Assembly: GCF_035046485.1 (NCBI RefSeq)
Contig: NC_085137.1
Span: 15,405,346-15,469,345 of the forward strand
Direction of reading: 5' to 3'
From: Aedes albopictus
Taxonomy: Eukaryota; Arthropoda; Insecta; Diptera; Culicidae
DNA length: 64,000 nt
The notes beneath the pieces were generated by a model. That model was not told the origin of the DNA. It was given only the letters and a program-made list of their open reading frames with translations, and ran no database searches. A program made the position numbers and the translations under genes. Positions 44,346 to 56,899 of this stretch are shown piece by piece (within the stretch, counting starts at the first letter, position 1; the number at the start of each line of letters is the position of its first letter).

Positions 44346-45394
44346 TACATGGAGTCCTGCTGAAATTTCAGAAATAGCCGAATAGCAGAATTTCCGAAAG
44401 AATACCTTGAGAAATTTCTGAAGAATCCTATTGAGGTACATCTTAAAAAAAATCTGAATTTATTTTTAATGCGTAAAGAAGGGGCAAAACCCTGAAGAAA
44501 TCAATTGACGGCAAACTTCTAATAAAAACCCTTAGCGAGACAGCTAGTTTTTGATAAAAAAAACTCTAGGTCTGTCGTAAGATTACTTAGAAGAATGACT
44601 GAAAAATCCCAGGAATAATTTTCTACGACATTTTTAACAAAAATCCATGGAGAAATTTTGAAACTAATTTTTTAAAAGAACATCTCTAGGAATTTCCGGA
44701 GGAATTTCTTGAGTGATTTCTATATAAGCTTGTTTCTTGAATTGTATCTCAGAAATAATTTATGGAGAATTCCATGAATTTATTCTTGAAGGAATTCATA
44801 AGTGGATTTCTAAGAGAATTCTCTGAGAATTGTTTTGGATGAATTTTGAAAAAATAACCCATGGGATATTTTTGAGTAAGTTGACGGAAGTTTTATCAAG
44901 GAAACCTTCGAAAATTTACTAGAGGAATTCCTGAGAGGATCTGTAAAATTTATGAAGAAATTTATGTGATGAGTTTTTGGATCCATCTGGGCAACATTTG
45001 CTAAAATAAACTTAGGAATCTTTTCTCAGTTATAGTAATCTTAAAAAAAAACAGCCTGAACATATTCTTGGAGAATGTTTAAAATTTATCTGAAAAACTA
45101 CTGGAAGAATTTTTGAATGCATCTCTGAAGATTTTTTTTATAAATCTTTGGAGGATTTTGTTAATGAAATTCTGGTGAAATTTCTAAGGGAAACTCTCGG
45201 CGAGTTTTTTAGAAAATCCCTGATTCATGGAAAATTTGCTGAAAAATAACTTGAAGGAGTATTCAGGCAATCCCAGCATGAATTTTTTTTTAAATTTTTT
45301 TGTGGAATGTGTGGAGAAATGTGAAGCTTTTTAACAGAATCTGTGGTGGAATTTCATGACAAAAACATTGGCAGATTTCCGAAGAAATTTGTAA
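44346..45394. repeat. Old GAAATTTCTGAAG satellite, module B
   Basis: Colinear with 41006-41860 up to about 45010, then continues with similar short-unit repeats that module A lacks. Confidence 0.65.
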
Positions 45395-46330
45395 AGAAAT
45401 AATATGGAGATTATTTCTTCAGCATCATGTCTGAATTATATTCTCAAAGTTCTTTACAATGTGATTTTTAACCGGATACAGGAGAAAATTGACGAAACTT
45501 TCCGACGGTACCAAGCAGAATTCCGTGCCGGACGATCTTTTTGGACCATATTGTCACACCCCATGTCATCTTGGAGAAAATCTTCGGATTTCAAGAGTCG
45601 CTCTACCTGGTATTCATTGGTTACGTCTCAACCACGAAAATATCGTTCTTAGGCGCATATATGTCCCGGAGAAAATCATCGGCCTCATTCAAGCACAGTG
45701 CGTGACAATATCGTGCAAAGTAATGCACACCCGGTGTTTTGTCCGATCCCATCCGATTCGTTGCAGGAGTAAGGCAAGAATATGTACTATCAACGCTAAT
45801 GTCCCTCATCGTAATCAACGAGATCCTTGTAGGTGTGATTGTTCGTGAACCTAATCGTGGATTTCTGTGGCACCTAAACCTATTGCCATGGACCACCTAC
45901 ATGACTTCGAGCTGGCTGATGACGTTGCTCTACTAGCTCAACGGTGCTCCGATGATCTAGCTAATCGCTCCTCGGCGGTAAGTCTTACCCTCAACGTCAA
46001 CAAGACCAAATCGTTGGATATAAACACGCCAAACCCTTTCAGCTTTACGGTAGTTGGGCAAGCAGTGGAGAATTTTGAAAATCGAATGGCGGCCAATGGC
46101 GGCACCAAGATCACCAAAGGTACACGGATCAAGAAGGAAAAGGCTGCCTTTGAGACTGGAAAAACAATAAGATTAGTTGGCGCACTAAAATCCGAATTTT
46201 CAATTCGGACGTGAAACTTGGTGTGTATCAGTGGAGAACACCCAGAACGGCTACAGTTCTTCATCAAAGGATACATGCGGATAAAATTCGTGCACGGTTT
46301 GGAGCTTTGGAACCGATTGTGGAACTTCAT
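45395..46330 (+). pseudogene. Non-LTR RT pseudogene, module B
   Basis: RT palm and thumb in several frames: FNRIQEKIDE and AEFRAGRS (about 45467-45540), LNHENIV with VPEKIIGLIQAQ (about 45628-45703), DPIRFVAGVRQEYVLSTLMS as motif B (45742-45800), VINEILVGVIVREPNRG, and motif C FELADDVALLAQR (45906-45944) with both aspartates kept. It ends with LNVNKTKSLDINTP, FENRMAANGGTKITKG and a short CVSVENTQ segment at 46216-46240, exactly where the module A fragment begins. Many stops and frameshifts. Confidence 0.8.
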
Positions 46331-46369
46331 ATTATTTCATGAGCAACTGGCCCGGCTTTAGTGCAACTC

Positions 46370-46445
46370 CTTTTTATGGTGTTACCACAATTTCCCAAAT
46401 GAGAACAATGTGCCACTGAAGTCGGACTCCTGATACCTGATACGT
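46370..46445 (+). repeat. Retrotransposon 3' tail, end of module B
   Basis: CCCAAATGAGAACAATGTGC and CACTGAAGTCGGACTCCTGA match the end of module A (42883-42925). Confidence 0.7.
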
Positions 46446-47895
46446 TTGTCCACAGGACCACAGGTGAACAATTCAAGACCTAGTGCGGAATCAGCCTGTC
46501 AGTATGTCACAACTACTTATATTAACAAAGCGTTGATATCTATAGATCTACAGTTTAATGGCCAAACTTTGATAAATACCTAGAACTGGCACTGATGAGT
46601 ACCATCACGACGTGGTACAGTTATGTTTTATGACATTCAGTAGCCAAAATCGTTAAAAGCCCCCGTATGCAAACAAGCTATCAGTTGGACTGCCACCCTG
46701 GACCCGTCCCAAATCAGATCGATTTCCAGCCGCCACCAACCACAAATTAGCTTTCTTCAATCGTTATGTATTGGGATTGATTTTACGCCTTGTTTCGTCG
46801 AAGCCTCGTCCCATCCACCTAATGCATTCCCCAACACCGTCGTCAACTCTAGGGAGATTGTGTAATCGAGATTACGAGCGACCCATAAAAACGAGAACAA
46901 CCTATAAAATCAAAATATTTAATTTATCGTTCTCGAGAAGTACTCTTATAAAACTCGAAGTGACCCCTATATCGAAAGAAGTCATTTGGACACCTGCAAA
47001 TTTGAAGCACAAGAAGAGCTACTAGTGCAACCCGAAAGCGCTTAATGATCGTCTTGATTAGCTTTGATGGCCCTGTTAAAAGAGTCGAATCCTCTTAAAG
47101 CAATAACACGCCTCGGCATCATCATTATCATTAGCAAACGGCAGCGCCACCAATCGCATCGATGACGACGACGACGACGACTTGATGCTCTTTCAATCAC
47201 GGCACGACGACGACTACGACTGAACACCGCTAATGGCGATACATTTTCACATTTTTATCATCCCTCCGAAGGAGCCTCGAAAAGTTAAACAAATTTCATC
47301 GATTTGTTAGTTGATTACTTCCTTTTGGTTTAGACTGACAAGACAAGTGCGATCGATGAAATGAAGCGCTCTGGTTGATTTGACCCCAAGAAATCATCAC
47401 CGCCGTGCCGTAAACTATTCGCAGTTTACGATGGGAAAATATTTCCCTCCGAGTTAAGGGGAGCGATGGTAGCACATTCCATAAAAACATACGCACTTTT
47501 TGTAAGCACATCAGCGATTTCCACTTTGGATAAACACTTACAAAAAGTTCATATGCACTCCCGGTTTAAGGTTTTATCGTGGGTGCGCAACAAAGCGTGA
47601 AGTTGTTTGAATCCATCTCCCGTGACCATGGATGACGAGGTGCTCGGTGATCGGGGTGGTAAACATTCAAAAGGTGCGTAACATGAGTTCTATCTTGGCT
47701 TGAGACCTGTAATTAGTAATATAATGTTTGGTTTAGAAAGGATCGTTAACTGGAAAAGTTAGTAATCAGTGTGGCAAACAATGCATGTAAATCAGTTAGA
47801 ATAGCTTGTACTTAAATTACTGTAGTTGGTATATGCAAATATTTCGTGATTTTTCAAGACACCAATATAATTAAGGATAGATATTGTTGTTGTTT
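46446..47895. other. Low-repeat region
   Basis: No TE or satellite recognised. A (GAC)n run at 47165-47183 produces an arginine-rich minus frame that is not credible. GATTTGTTAGTTGATTACTT and GATCGATGAAATGAAGC look unremarkable. Candidate intronic or regulatory DNA. Confidence 0.35.
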
Positions 47896-48575
47896 TAATT
47901 TCATTTATCTCTTCTCACTTCTCACCACACGATTCTCACTACTTTACACTTCCCAGTTATCATTTCTCTCTCCTTATTGCTCTGTTCCTGTTAATCATTC
48001 CTCACTATTTTACTGCTCTTTCATCACTGCTCACTTTTTAATTGAAACTACTCAGTAAGTAGTACCCACTTTATATTTCCCTCTTCTTACTCATCATTTC
48101 TCTCTCTTTCCTGATAATTTAGCCTAAGTTACTCCTCACCCTTTACATTTGACTGCCCCTCCGCGCAGCTTTGTCATTAACCACTTCTCATCCCGCTCTC
48201 TGCGCTGCTCACTCGTCATTATTCACTGTTCATTGCTCAATTCTCAATACTTCACTGCTTATTGCTTACAGTTTACTTTGCACTCTTCACTGTTCATTCT
48301 TCACTTCTCTCTTCTCCCTCAATATTGACTTCTCACTGCTTCACACTGCTTACTGCTTACTCCCAACTCTCGCTTCTTACTTCTCACTGTTCAATGTTAA
48401 TTCCTCTTTTCTCAATGTCTCACTCCTCACTTTCAACTTCCCAATCCTCACTGCTCATGTTTAACTTCTTATTGCTTCACATTCCTAGCTGGTTCATATT
48501 CTTCACTAGCCACTATTCACAATGTATTGCACGCTCTCACTGCTTACTCTTAGTTGCTCATTTTTCATTTCTCAC
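47896..48575 (+). repeat. Pyrimidine-rich degenerate CTCACTGCTTACT array
   Basis: About 680 bp dominated by variants of TTCTCACTGCTCACTGCTTA with very few G bases on the plus strand. The 97- and 107-codon plus frames inside are Ser/Leu/Thr/His low-complexity reads and not genes. Confidence 0.75.
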
Positions 48576-48861
48576 TTTTCTGTGATTGTTTGAAAAGCTT
48601 GCAAAGCGTTTTAATTATTATCAAATATAACATGACTTAACCCTAGTAGGATGTTGGGGTCAATATGACCCAGACAGACACGCTGAGCTTGCACTACGCT
48701 ATCGTATTGCGAAATCCCTTACATCTTGGGATGGTTTAACTTGAATCTAAGGGCTTTTCACGGAAAAAAAACCTCAAGAAGTTCCTTTAAGAATCTCAAG
48801 AAATTCTTCGAAGCAATTTTCATCCCTTGGCTGGTTCGTCTCTGCATTTTTTTTTTCTTTT

Positions 48862-51004
48862 TGCCTTTCTCGTACACTCAAATGACTTTTTGATAGAAGG
48901 CCCGGAGGGTCGAGTCACATATACGAATCGACTCAGCTCGACGAGTTGAGATGATGTCTGTGTGTGTATGTGTGTATGTGTGTGTACAAATAAACTCACA
49001 TCACTTTTTGGCAATAAACCTCAACCGATTTTAATGACCGACGGTTCATTCTATGCGGCATCTGGTCCCATTGCTTCCTATTGAAAATGGTTCGGATCGG
49101 TCCAGCCGTTCCGGAGTTATGGCCATTTATGTGTTCCGGACCGGTACTTCTGAAAGGGATCAGACATGAAAATGCAACAAATCCATGCATGCGACCCATC
49201 AAACCAGGGCATTTTCGATTATCTGATGAACGGTAAGCAGGGAAATAGTCTCGGACCATTTCTGAACCGGTAGTGTTCCAGAACCGGACTTCGGGTGTAC
49301 CGCCGCAAGTGGCCAAATATGAAAGTGAACATAACTCATTCATACGACACATCAAACAGCTGTATTTTAGGTAACCTGATGAACGGTTAGCTGAAAAATT
49401 GTATCAGAGCATATCTGAACCGGTAGTGTTCCGGAACCGGTTCCGGGTGTCCCGACGGAAGTGGCCAAATATAAAAGGGAACCAAACCCATGCATGCGTC
49501 ACATCGAATCACGGCTTTTCCAGTAACCTGTTGGCCGGTTATCAAGGAATTAGGCTCAGGCCACATTGGGAACTGCCGGTTGTATTCCGGAACCAGTTCC
49601 GGGTGTCTCACCGAATATGGTCAAATATAAAAGTGTACCAAACCCATGAAACTTGTCTCCGACCATATCTAAACCGGTAGTGTTCCGGAACCAGCTCCGG
49701 ATGTCCCACCGGAAGTGGCCAAATATAATAGTAAACCAAACCCATGCATACGAGACATGAAAGAGTGGCATTTTTGATAACCTGATGAACGGTTAGCAAG
49801 AAAATAGTCTCAGACCATATCTGAACCAGTCTTGTTCCGGAACCGATTCCGGGTGTCCCACCGGAAATGGCCTTTTATAAAAGAGAACCAATTCCAAGCA
49901 TGCGACACAACAAGTGACGGCTTTTCCGATAACCTGATGACTGGTTATCAAGGAAGTAGGCTAATACCACATTAGGGACTGCCGGTAGTGCCGGAACCAG
50001 TTCCGGGTGTCCCTCCGAAAGCGCCCAAATATAAAATTGAACCAAACTTATGCATGCGACACAGCAAAGCGCGGTTTTTTTTATAACCTTATGAACGTTA
50101 GTAATCAAAAATTTGAGCATTTTTGATGTATCCATTGCAGAGTTGCAGCCATATTTCTGTGTCCTGATGATTGCGGATACAGGCTTTAGAAGTGAATCAA
50201 AATCATGCATGTGGTCATCCATTAAGTACATGACGATCTTAAGGCCGCGGGGTGTTGTTAAAGTGTGATAAGCAATGTATTAAGTATAGGAAAGCTCCAT
50301 ACGAAGGGGAGAGGGGCGATAATTCCTAATTTCAGCGTGACATACTCAATGGATGCTCCCCATGCAATTCAGCAATTCGCGATATTTGGGCAGCCTGATA
50401 AAAAGTTGACAAGAAAATAGCCACAGACTATATTTGGGACAACCAGTAGTGTCATGGAATTGTTTCCAGATGTCCGCCGGAAGTGGTCAAACGTAAAATT
50501 GAACCAAACCCATGCATGCGACACATCAAATAGTGGAATTATCAAAGTGGACAAAATCAATGTTAGCTATTCATAAATCAAAACGTGGCTTTTTGATAGC
50601 CTGTTAAACGTTGGGTAAGATTAAAAGTGAAGAAATGGTCAAAGTCTTCATATATGCAAGAGAAAAAAATCGTGACCAAAACAATCTCATCAAATCACAC
50701 CATTTCAAATTCATGCGGTGTTAATATAAAGTAGGATGGATCAACGTGTTGTGGGCAAATTCTAATTTGATCGCATCTACACTGAATAAAGTTTTTCAAA
50801 TCTCCTTTTGTATCTAAAATTACTGTGCACAATTTTGATTGCGATTGAAAATTAAATGGAAAATTTCCCTTTTCTGCATTTTTTTTATAAGGAGGTCAAA
50901 TTTTAAATGAATCGTATTGAGCGTATTCTCAGGATCGGCTAACGTCGACGGAAAGGTACATATTCGACGAGAAAGGCACTATCACCACTAGGTGGAATAA
51001 TCTG
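48862..51004 (+). mobile_element. GCCTTTCTCG-ended element with ~152-bp tandem array, left copy
   Basis: Starts TTGCCTTTCTCGTACACTCA, passes a (TG)n microsatellite (48957-48985) and GCCGTTCCGGAGTTATGGCC, then an array whose units begin near GAACCGGTAGTGTTCCGGAA at 49264, 49417, 49568, 49671 (short unit), 49823 and 49975, spaced about 152 bp, with later diverged units to about 50550. It ends CGACGAGAAAGGCACTATCA...CTAGGTGGAATAATCTGGGT. Non-coding. The same element is inverted at 53550-56146. Confidence 0.8.
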
Positions 51005-51830
51005 GGTTTTCTTTTCAGGAATTCTTCTAAAAACTCATGCATCTCTAGTAATTCAACCAATTAACCATCAGAAATTCATCCAGGAGAAAAAAAACCTTAA
51101 AAAATCTATTGATTAAAAAATGAACGCCTTCTGATGGATTTCTCTAAATTTCCTAGAAGATCTCCTGAAATAATTTTTGCATGATCACCTTGAATAATTT
51201 CCATATAAACATCAATAGAAATTCCTGAAGAATGTTTTTGAAAAATCTTCTAGAAAAAATCACAAAAAAAAACTCCTGGGGGAGTATCTAAAAGTAACTC
51301 TTGGGGGATCAGTTGGTCGGCTCTAGTGGCAAGTCCTCCATTGGGGGCATTTGTGTCATTAAACTCTTGGGAGAACTTGTAAAACAATTTCTGAAGGGAG
51401 TCCTTGGGAAATTTTTCAAAGAATTTCCAGAGATTACTTTTCAAACTCTTGGAAAAAATATGAAAGAAAATGCTCAAAGAATTCTTGAATGGACTCCGAA
51501 AAAATATTTTAAATAACCTCTGCAGAAATTCTAGAAGGAACTCCTAAGAAGCATCAGCTGAAATTCTCTAAGGAACTTTTGAAGGCTTATCCACAAGAAT
51601 TCCCATAAAATAATCAGCACAAAATTCCTTAAGTTATTCATGCATTAGTTACTATTAGAGTTTTTGAAGTTATGAGAATTTTTATAAAAAAACAATATAA
51701 ATTCGGGAATTCGCAAGAGCTTTTGGAGCAATTCTTGGAAGCATGTCTTCTGAAGCTGTTGAAAGAATTTTCAAACTCCTGGACAAATTACTGAAGGAAC
51801 TTCTGCGTTGTGTCCTTTCAACGTTTGGTC
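51005..51830. repeat. Old short-unit satellite (AATTCTTGGAGGA type)
   Basis: Diverged AGAAATTCATCC, AGGAACTCCTAA and GGAACTTTTGAAG units. Frames such as 51301-51516 are FLKGVLGKFFKE-like repeats and not genes. Confidence 0.55.
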
Positions 51831-53549
51831 CTTTTCAACGTTTTGGAATTCGACGTTTTGTCTCTAAGCTCTTCTAACGGTAGTTAATGTCTCAGTAATA
51901 GTGTTCTCTTTAGCGAAACCATGTCTGATCCCGATGCTATTTTAATCCCCATTCAACATTCCACTGCCATCTCATGTGCCATGTTTCACCCGGGGGATAA
52001 AGGTGTCGATGGAAAAGTGCCTTTAAATTAATTGAACACACGCGATAAAGCCGAGCAAGCAGGAACGCATACGTCCACCACATATAAGCCGCAACGCAAC
52101 GCAACGAGGAACCTAACCTCACGTGAAATGTTGATATCAGTAATGCACGCCTCTGCGCTTCCCTGCGAGACGAGGTGGCGAACGGTCGATGAACGCGCGC
52201 TGGATGTTCTCAGAGAAAGGGCCCCTGGCCCCGGCCAACGACGACGATAGCACACCGAGTGCGGAATAAATTCAATATTTATTTATTGCCAGAATATTAC
52301 CAACATGATATTGCAATAAATCTCGTTTAAGATATGTTTAGTCGAGTTCAATTACGCGAGTACCGAGAGAGAGAGAGGAAGAATTGAAGCAACACGCGAT
52401 GTTCTTGCGAGCGGAGCACTTCTTCGGGCACAACACAAAACACGGATCGACAATTTCGTAACAAGACTGGTTAAATAATCCCACAGGCGCTAATGTTTTC
52501 GATATGACGGTACGGTTTTGAAACTATTTCGAAGAAGCCGGAGTTAAACTAATTCCGTCCAGCTGCCCGGAGTCACGTGTGTTCGGCTGTTGAACCATCG
52601 GGCACTTCCTGTTGAGCTGCTGCCTGCTTGCGATAGCGTTTCTACCACTTCAGCTTGAATGATGATTGATGAGATACTAATTGAGTGGTACGCCGTTTGG
52701 AACAACATCTTCGGTGCTCGCTCTCAAATGTTATTTCCGGAGATGGTTTCTGTCATTTCTTTGAATGACATCCGATCTGTGAGTTTTGGGAAAGTTTCTA
52801 AAAGTAAGAAAAACGTACACAGTGTTCTATTGAAAGATCTATCTTTCAGCTAAAATTTCATTTGAGTTATGTTCGTCATGTCTCTGCAAAAGATTTAAAC
52901 ATAAATACACTAGTAGCACTACACAACATCGTATTGCTTATTAACCGCTTGTGTAGCAACTTTTTGTTCGGCATTTGACGCATTCCTGCTGCTCACGTGT
53001 TGTTCCGTAACATTCGTTTCCTCCTCTTCCTGAGGTTCGCAGCTTCCCCGTTGCCGTTCATTTAAGTCACCACAGAAATGACACTGCCTGGGTTAAGGTC
53101 CGGACACAGTGGCGATAGGCAATCTTCGCAAAGCCATACAGTTTTTCAGCATGCTGTAAAATGGTGGCAGCTTTCACAGTGCAAATGTTTTGTGACGTGG
53201 AATTGTAATGAAAATGCTGTATGTGAACTACAATTCCACAATTGCTCGAGCTTCAGGAGAGCTTCATGTGCGTTTCAGAGAAATGTATCGTTCGAAGATA
53301 CCAAAGAGCTTTTTCTTGGGTAATTTCAAAGGAGATTCAGGAGGGTCTCAGGTGGTATTTCAAAGAAGGAGTTGTTTAAAAGTTTAAATTTCAGGTGGGT
53401 TTCAGAAGCACACCTTCCCAAATTAGTTTCCCCAACCCTTCGAATACTTGCTGGCCTGCTTCAATTGTTCTTCGAAAAATGATGTGACAACATATTGAGG
53501 AGTTACTGGAGCAGGGTTTGGGAAACAATGGTTCAAAGAGCTCTCAGGA
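51831..53549. other. Low-repeat region between the inverted elements
   Basis: GC-richer parts at 51960-52250 and 52540-52620. An (AG)n run lies near 52366. A short GGGTTTCAG-like stretch occurs at 53320-53400. No gene recognised. Confidence 0.4.
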
Positions 53550-53785
53550 AGAAAAACCCAGATTAATCCACCTAGTGGTGATAGTGCCTTTCTCGTCGAA
53601 TATGTACTCTTGAACGTTAGCCAAAATGTACCTGAATCCTGAAAACACTTTACATAGAAAACAACAATTTTAACAAAGCCATCATCGAATCTCGAAACTT
53701 ATTGATGATACATATTCCGATGTTATGTTCAACAACAAAACAGAGCAGAAAAATATCAGACCTCTCAGTTGACTGCTTGACCACC

Positions 53786-53876
53786 TTAACCCTACTCGTG
53801 TATTGGGGTCATTATGACCCCGGTCCATCCACTACGGCAGCGGGGTTAGCGGCCGCTAATGCGTGAAGAAGGTTAA
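53786..53876. mobile_element. Very short TTAA-flanked element
   Basis: TTAACCCTACTCGTGTATTG and GTGAAGAAGGTTAA with TTAA at both ends (53786-53789, 53873-53876) and an inner GGGGTCATTATGACCCC palindrome. TTAA with CCY ends fits a piggyBac-type MITE, but the size is minimal. The word GGGGTCAATATGACCC also occurs at 48656. Confidence 0.4.
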
Positions 53877-54450
53877 CTTTATTCACAATCAGAGATCACT
53901 TTGTGATCTTCGCCAATGTTTATATCAGCACACTTTAGGCTATATTTTATTATCATTGGTTACACGATTCATGTAAAATTTGACCTTCCTACGAGAAAAA
54001 TGCAGAAAATGTAAATTTTCCATTCAAATTTCAATCGCCTTGAGAAGAGTGAGGGCTCAACCAGCCGCACCCAAATTGTGAGCAGTAATTTTAGAAGCAT
54101 AAGGAGATTGAAGATTGAAAAACTGTATAAGGTTGATGCGATTAAATTATATTTTTCTATAAAACGTTGATCCATCCTACTATACATTTACACCGCAGGA
54201 ATCTGAAATGGTGTGATTTGAAGAGATCGCTTTGGTCACGATTTCGTTCTCTTGCATATATGACCATTTCTTCACTTATAGTCGTACCCAACGTTTACAT
54301 GCTATCAAAAAATCAACAAATTTGATTTATCGCTTCGACATTTATTTTGTTCACTTTTATAATTCCGCTAACAAAACCCATGCAAGCTGCACATCAAAGC
54401 TTGCATGGGTTTTGTTAAATTTTACGTTTGACCACTTGCGGTGGGACAAC

Positions 54451-54771
54451 CCGGATAGAGGAAAAGAGCTCAATAACAGCATATTTGGATATTAAGATCA
54501 AAACGTGATATTGGTTTGATTGATATAAGAGATAAAATATCTGAAAATAATATCCAAAATTTACTCCTGGAACAACATCATCAGATCAAAATTAGATCTT
54601 GTAAGATCTAACCAATAGCAGCAAGCTATTCGTTTGATCTTGAAATATCAAATTTTGATATTGTTCAGATGTTCCACGAACATTTTTCAGATATTATTTT
54701 CAGATCTTTTATCTCTTATATCAATCAAATCAATATCACGTTTTGATCGTCAGTACTTTACCTCTATCCGG
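54451..54771. mobile_element. MITE inserted in the right-hand array
   Basis: CCGGATAGAGGAAA and GATCAAAACGTGATATTGGT on the left pair with ACGTTTTGATC and TTTACCTCTATCCGG on the right; about 90-bp arms around AGATCTTGTAAGATCT. It interrupts a CCCGGAACCG array unit. Confidence 0.7.
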
Positions 54772-56154
54772 GAACCGATTCCGGTTGTCACAATTATGGC
54801 CTTGGACTCTGTTTTTGTCAACTGTTCATCACGTTACCTGAAAAGCCAGAAATAATGTGATTTGAGGCTATTTTCTTGCTAACCGTTCGGCAATATTTTG
54901 AAAAAGCCACGATTTTATGTTTCGCATGCATGATTTTGGTTCACTTCTATTACATCACTTCCGATGGAACACCTGCAACCGATTCCGAAATATTATTACA
55001 AGTTCTAGGTGTGGCCTGAGACTATTTTCTTGTTGACCGTTGTCAGATTATCAAAAACGCCGCTATGGTTTAGATCCCTTCTATATTTTACCACTTCCGA
55101 CGCGTTACTCGTCTTGTCACCAGTTCTGGAACACTACCGGTTCTCCCAAATATGGTCCGGGATTATTTGTTGGTTAACCGTTTATATTGTTACTTGATAT
55201 GTCGCATGTATTGGTTCTCTTTTACATTTGACCATTTCTGGCGGGACACCCGTAGTCGGTTCCGTAACACACTGATATGGCTTGCGTCTATTTTCTTGCA
55301 ACTGTTCATCATGTTACCTAAAAAGCCGTGATTTGAGGTATCGCATGCATGGGTTTGGTGTCACTTCCGGCCCGGAACCGGTTGCGGAACACTACCGATA
55401 GTCTCTTAAATAGTCTGAGCCAATTTGCTTGCTAAAGTTTATTAGGTTATCAAAAAAGCCATAAGTTTAGTTCAATTTTATATTTAGCCGCTTTCGGAGA
55501 GAAACCCGGAACTAGTTTCGGCTCTACTGACAGTCCATAATGTGGTCTTAGCCTACTTCCTCAATAACCGGTCATCATGTTGTCGAAAAAGCCGTGATTT
55601 GATGTGCCGCATGCAAAAGTTTAGTCAACTTTTATATACAGCCCCTTCCGGCGGAACACCCGGAACCGGTTCCGAAACACTACCGGTTCAGATATGGTCT
55701 GAGACTGTGTTCTTGCTGACTGTTCATCAGGTTATCCAAAATACCGCAGTTTGATGTGTCGCATGTATGTGTTTGTTACATTTTTATATATGGCCCCTTC
55801 TAAGGGTACTGGTCCGGAACACGTAAATGGCCATAACTCCGGAACGGCTGAACCAATCCGAACCATTTTCGATAGGAAACAATGGGACCAGATTCCGCGT
55901 CGAATGAACTGTCGGTAATTAAAATCGGTTGAGGTTTACTGCCAAAAAGTGATGTGAGTTTTTTTGTACACATACACACATACACACACATACACACACA
56001 CATACACACACACAGACATCACCTCAATTCGTCGAGCTGAGTTGATTGGTATATGTGACTTGACCCTCTGGGCCATCTATCAAAAAGTCGTTTTTGGAGT
56101 GAACATATAGCCTTTCCAGTACACTTAGTGTACGAGAAAGGCAAAAACATAAGG

Positions 56155-56400
56155 GTTTCGAGGAGTTTCAGCTTCTAAGTATTTCAGGTGATTTTAAAAG
56201 GGTTTCCCGAGTGTTTCAAGAGGATTTCAAGAAGCTCTTAGGGGTTTTGGAAGTACTTAGGGAGGGTTTTAAAGGGACTTTCAGGAATTTTCATGTAATT
56301 TTCAGGGGGCTCCAAAAACGCTATAACCCCTTGAGATTCAAGAGGATTTCATAAGGGCTTCAGCAAGATATCAGGTGTTTTTGGAAGAGTGATGTTTTTG
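56155..56400 (+). repeat. GGGTTTCAAGAGG satellite, plus orientation
   Basis: Units such as GGGTTTCGAGGAGTTTCAGC and GTTTCAAGAGGATTTCAAGA, akin to 39290-40350 but diverged. Confidence 0.65.
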
Positions 56401-56564
56401 AGTCAAACAGGCTAAAATCATCAAGCCAAAGGTTGTGTGACGGTTATTTTTAACCTCTACAAGACTAATTGGTCATCAAAATGTTACTTGGGTTAAGTAA
56501 TGAATGAAAGTGAACTTCTTCCCCCTGAAAGGATTCCACGGACTTGAGAAGGCGTTTCAGAAAG

Positions 56565-56870
56565 CGTCAAGAAGCTCCAGATCCGCACCCATAAACCCCC
56601 TGAATGATCTGACACTCCATGAAACCCTCATGAAAACTACCTGAAACACCCTGAAACCTCTTGAAACGCTCCTGAAAGCCCTGGAAAAAGCCTTGAATGT
56701 CCCTATCCACCCCATGGGTCTCAGAAGTTTTGGTAAGCGTTTTAGAGTGATTCAGGAAACGCTTTAAAATGTCTCTTATGAATCTTCCATAAAATCCACT
56801 GAAGCGTTTGAAAACCCTTTCAGAGTTCTCTGAAATCTGCTTAAATGTGTCTTTAACCACAGAGGATCAA
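56565..56870 (-). repeat. CCTGAAACCTCTTGAAACGC satellite, minus orientation
   Basis: Complement orientation of the neighbouring tract. The 97-codon minus frame here is an FQGFQERFKRFQ-type repeat read and not a gene. Confidence 0.65.
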
Positions 56871-56899
56871 CGAGTTTTAAGGGACGGAGAGGGATTCAT

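Larger units (their letters stand above)
53550..56146 (-). mobile_element. GCCTTTCTCG-ended element with ~152-bp array, right copy (inverted)
   Basis: Starts AAAACCCAGATTAATCCACC, GGTGATAGTGCCTTTCTCG, then reversed array units (CCGGAACCGGTTCCG, AACACTACCGG, GGTTCACTTTTATAT) from about 54770 to 55800, the complement of the GGAGTTATGGCC block, a (CA)n microsatellite (55968-56016) and TGTACGAGAAAGGCAAAAAC. It differs from the left copy by MITE insertions at 53786 and 54451. Confidence 0.8.

Noticed and set aside
47042..47227. Arginine-rich minus ORF
   Set aside because: Product of a GAC trinucleotide run.
48171..48585. 97- and 107-codon plus ORFs with hydrophobic Ser/Leu stretches
   Set aside because: They come from a pyrimidine-rich repeat array, which encodes Leu/Ser/Thr/His in any frame.
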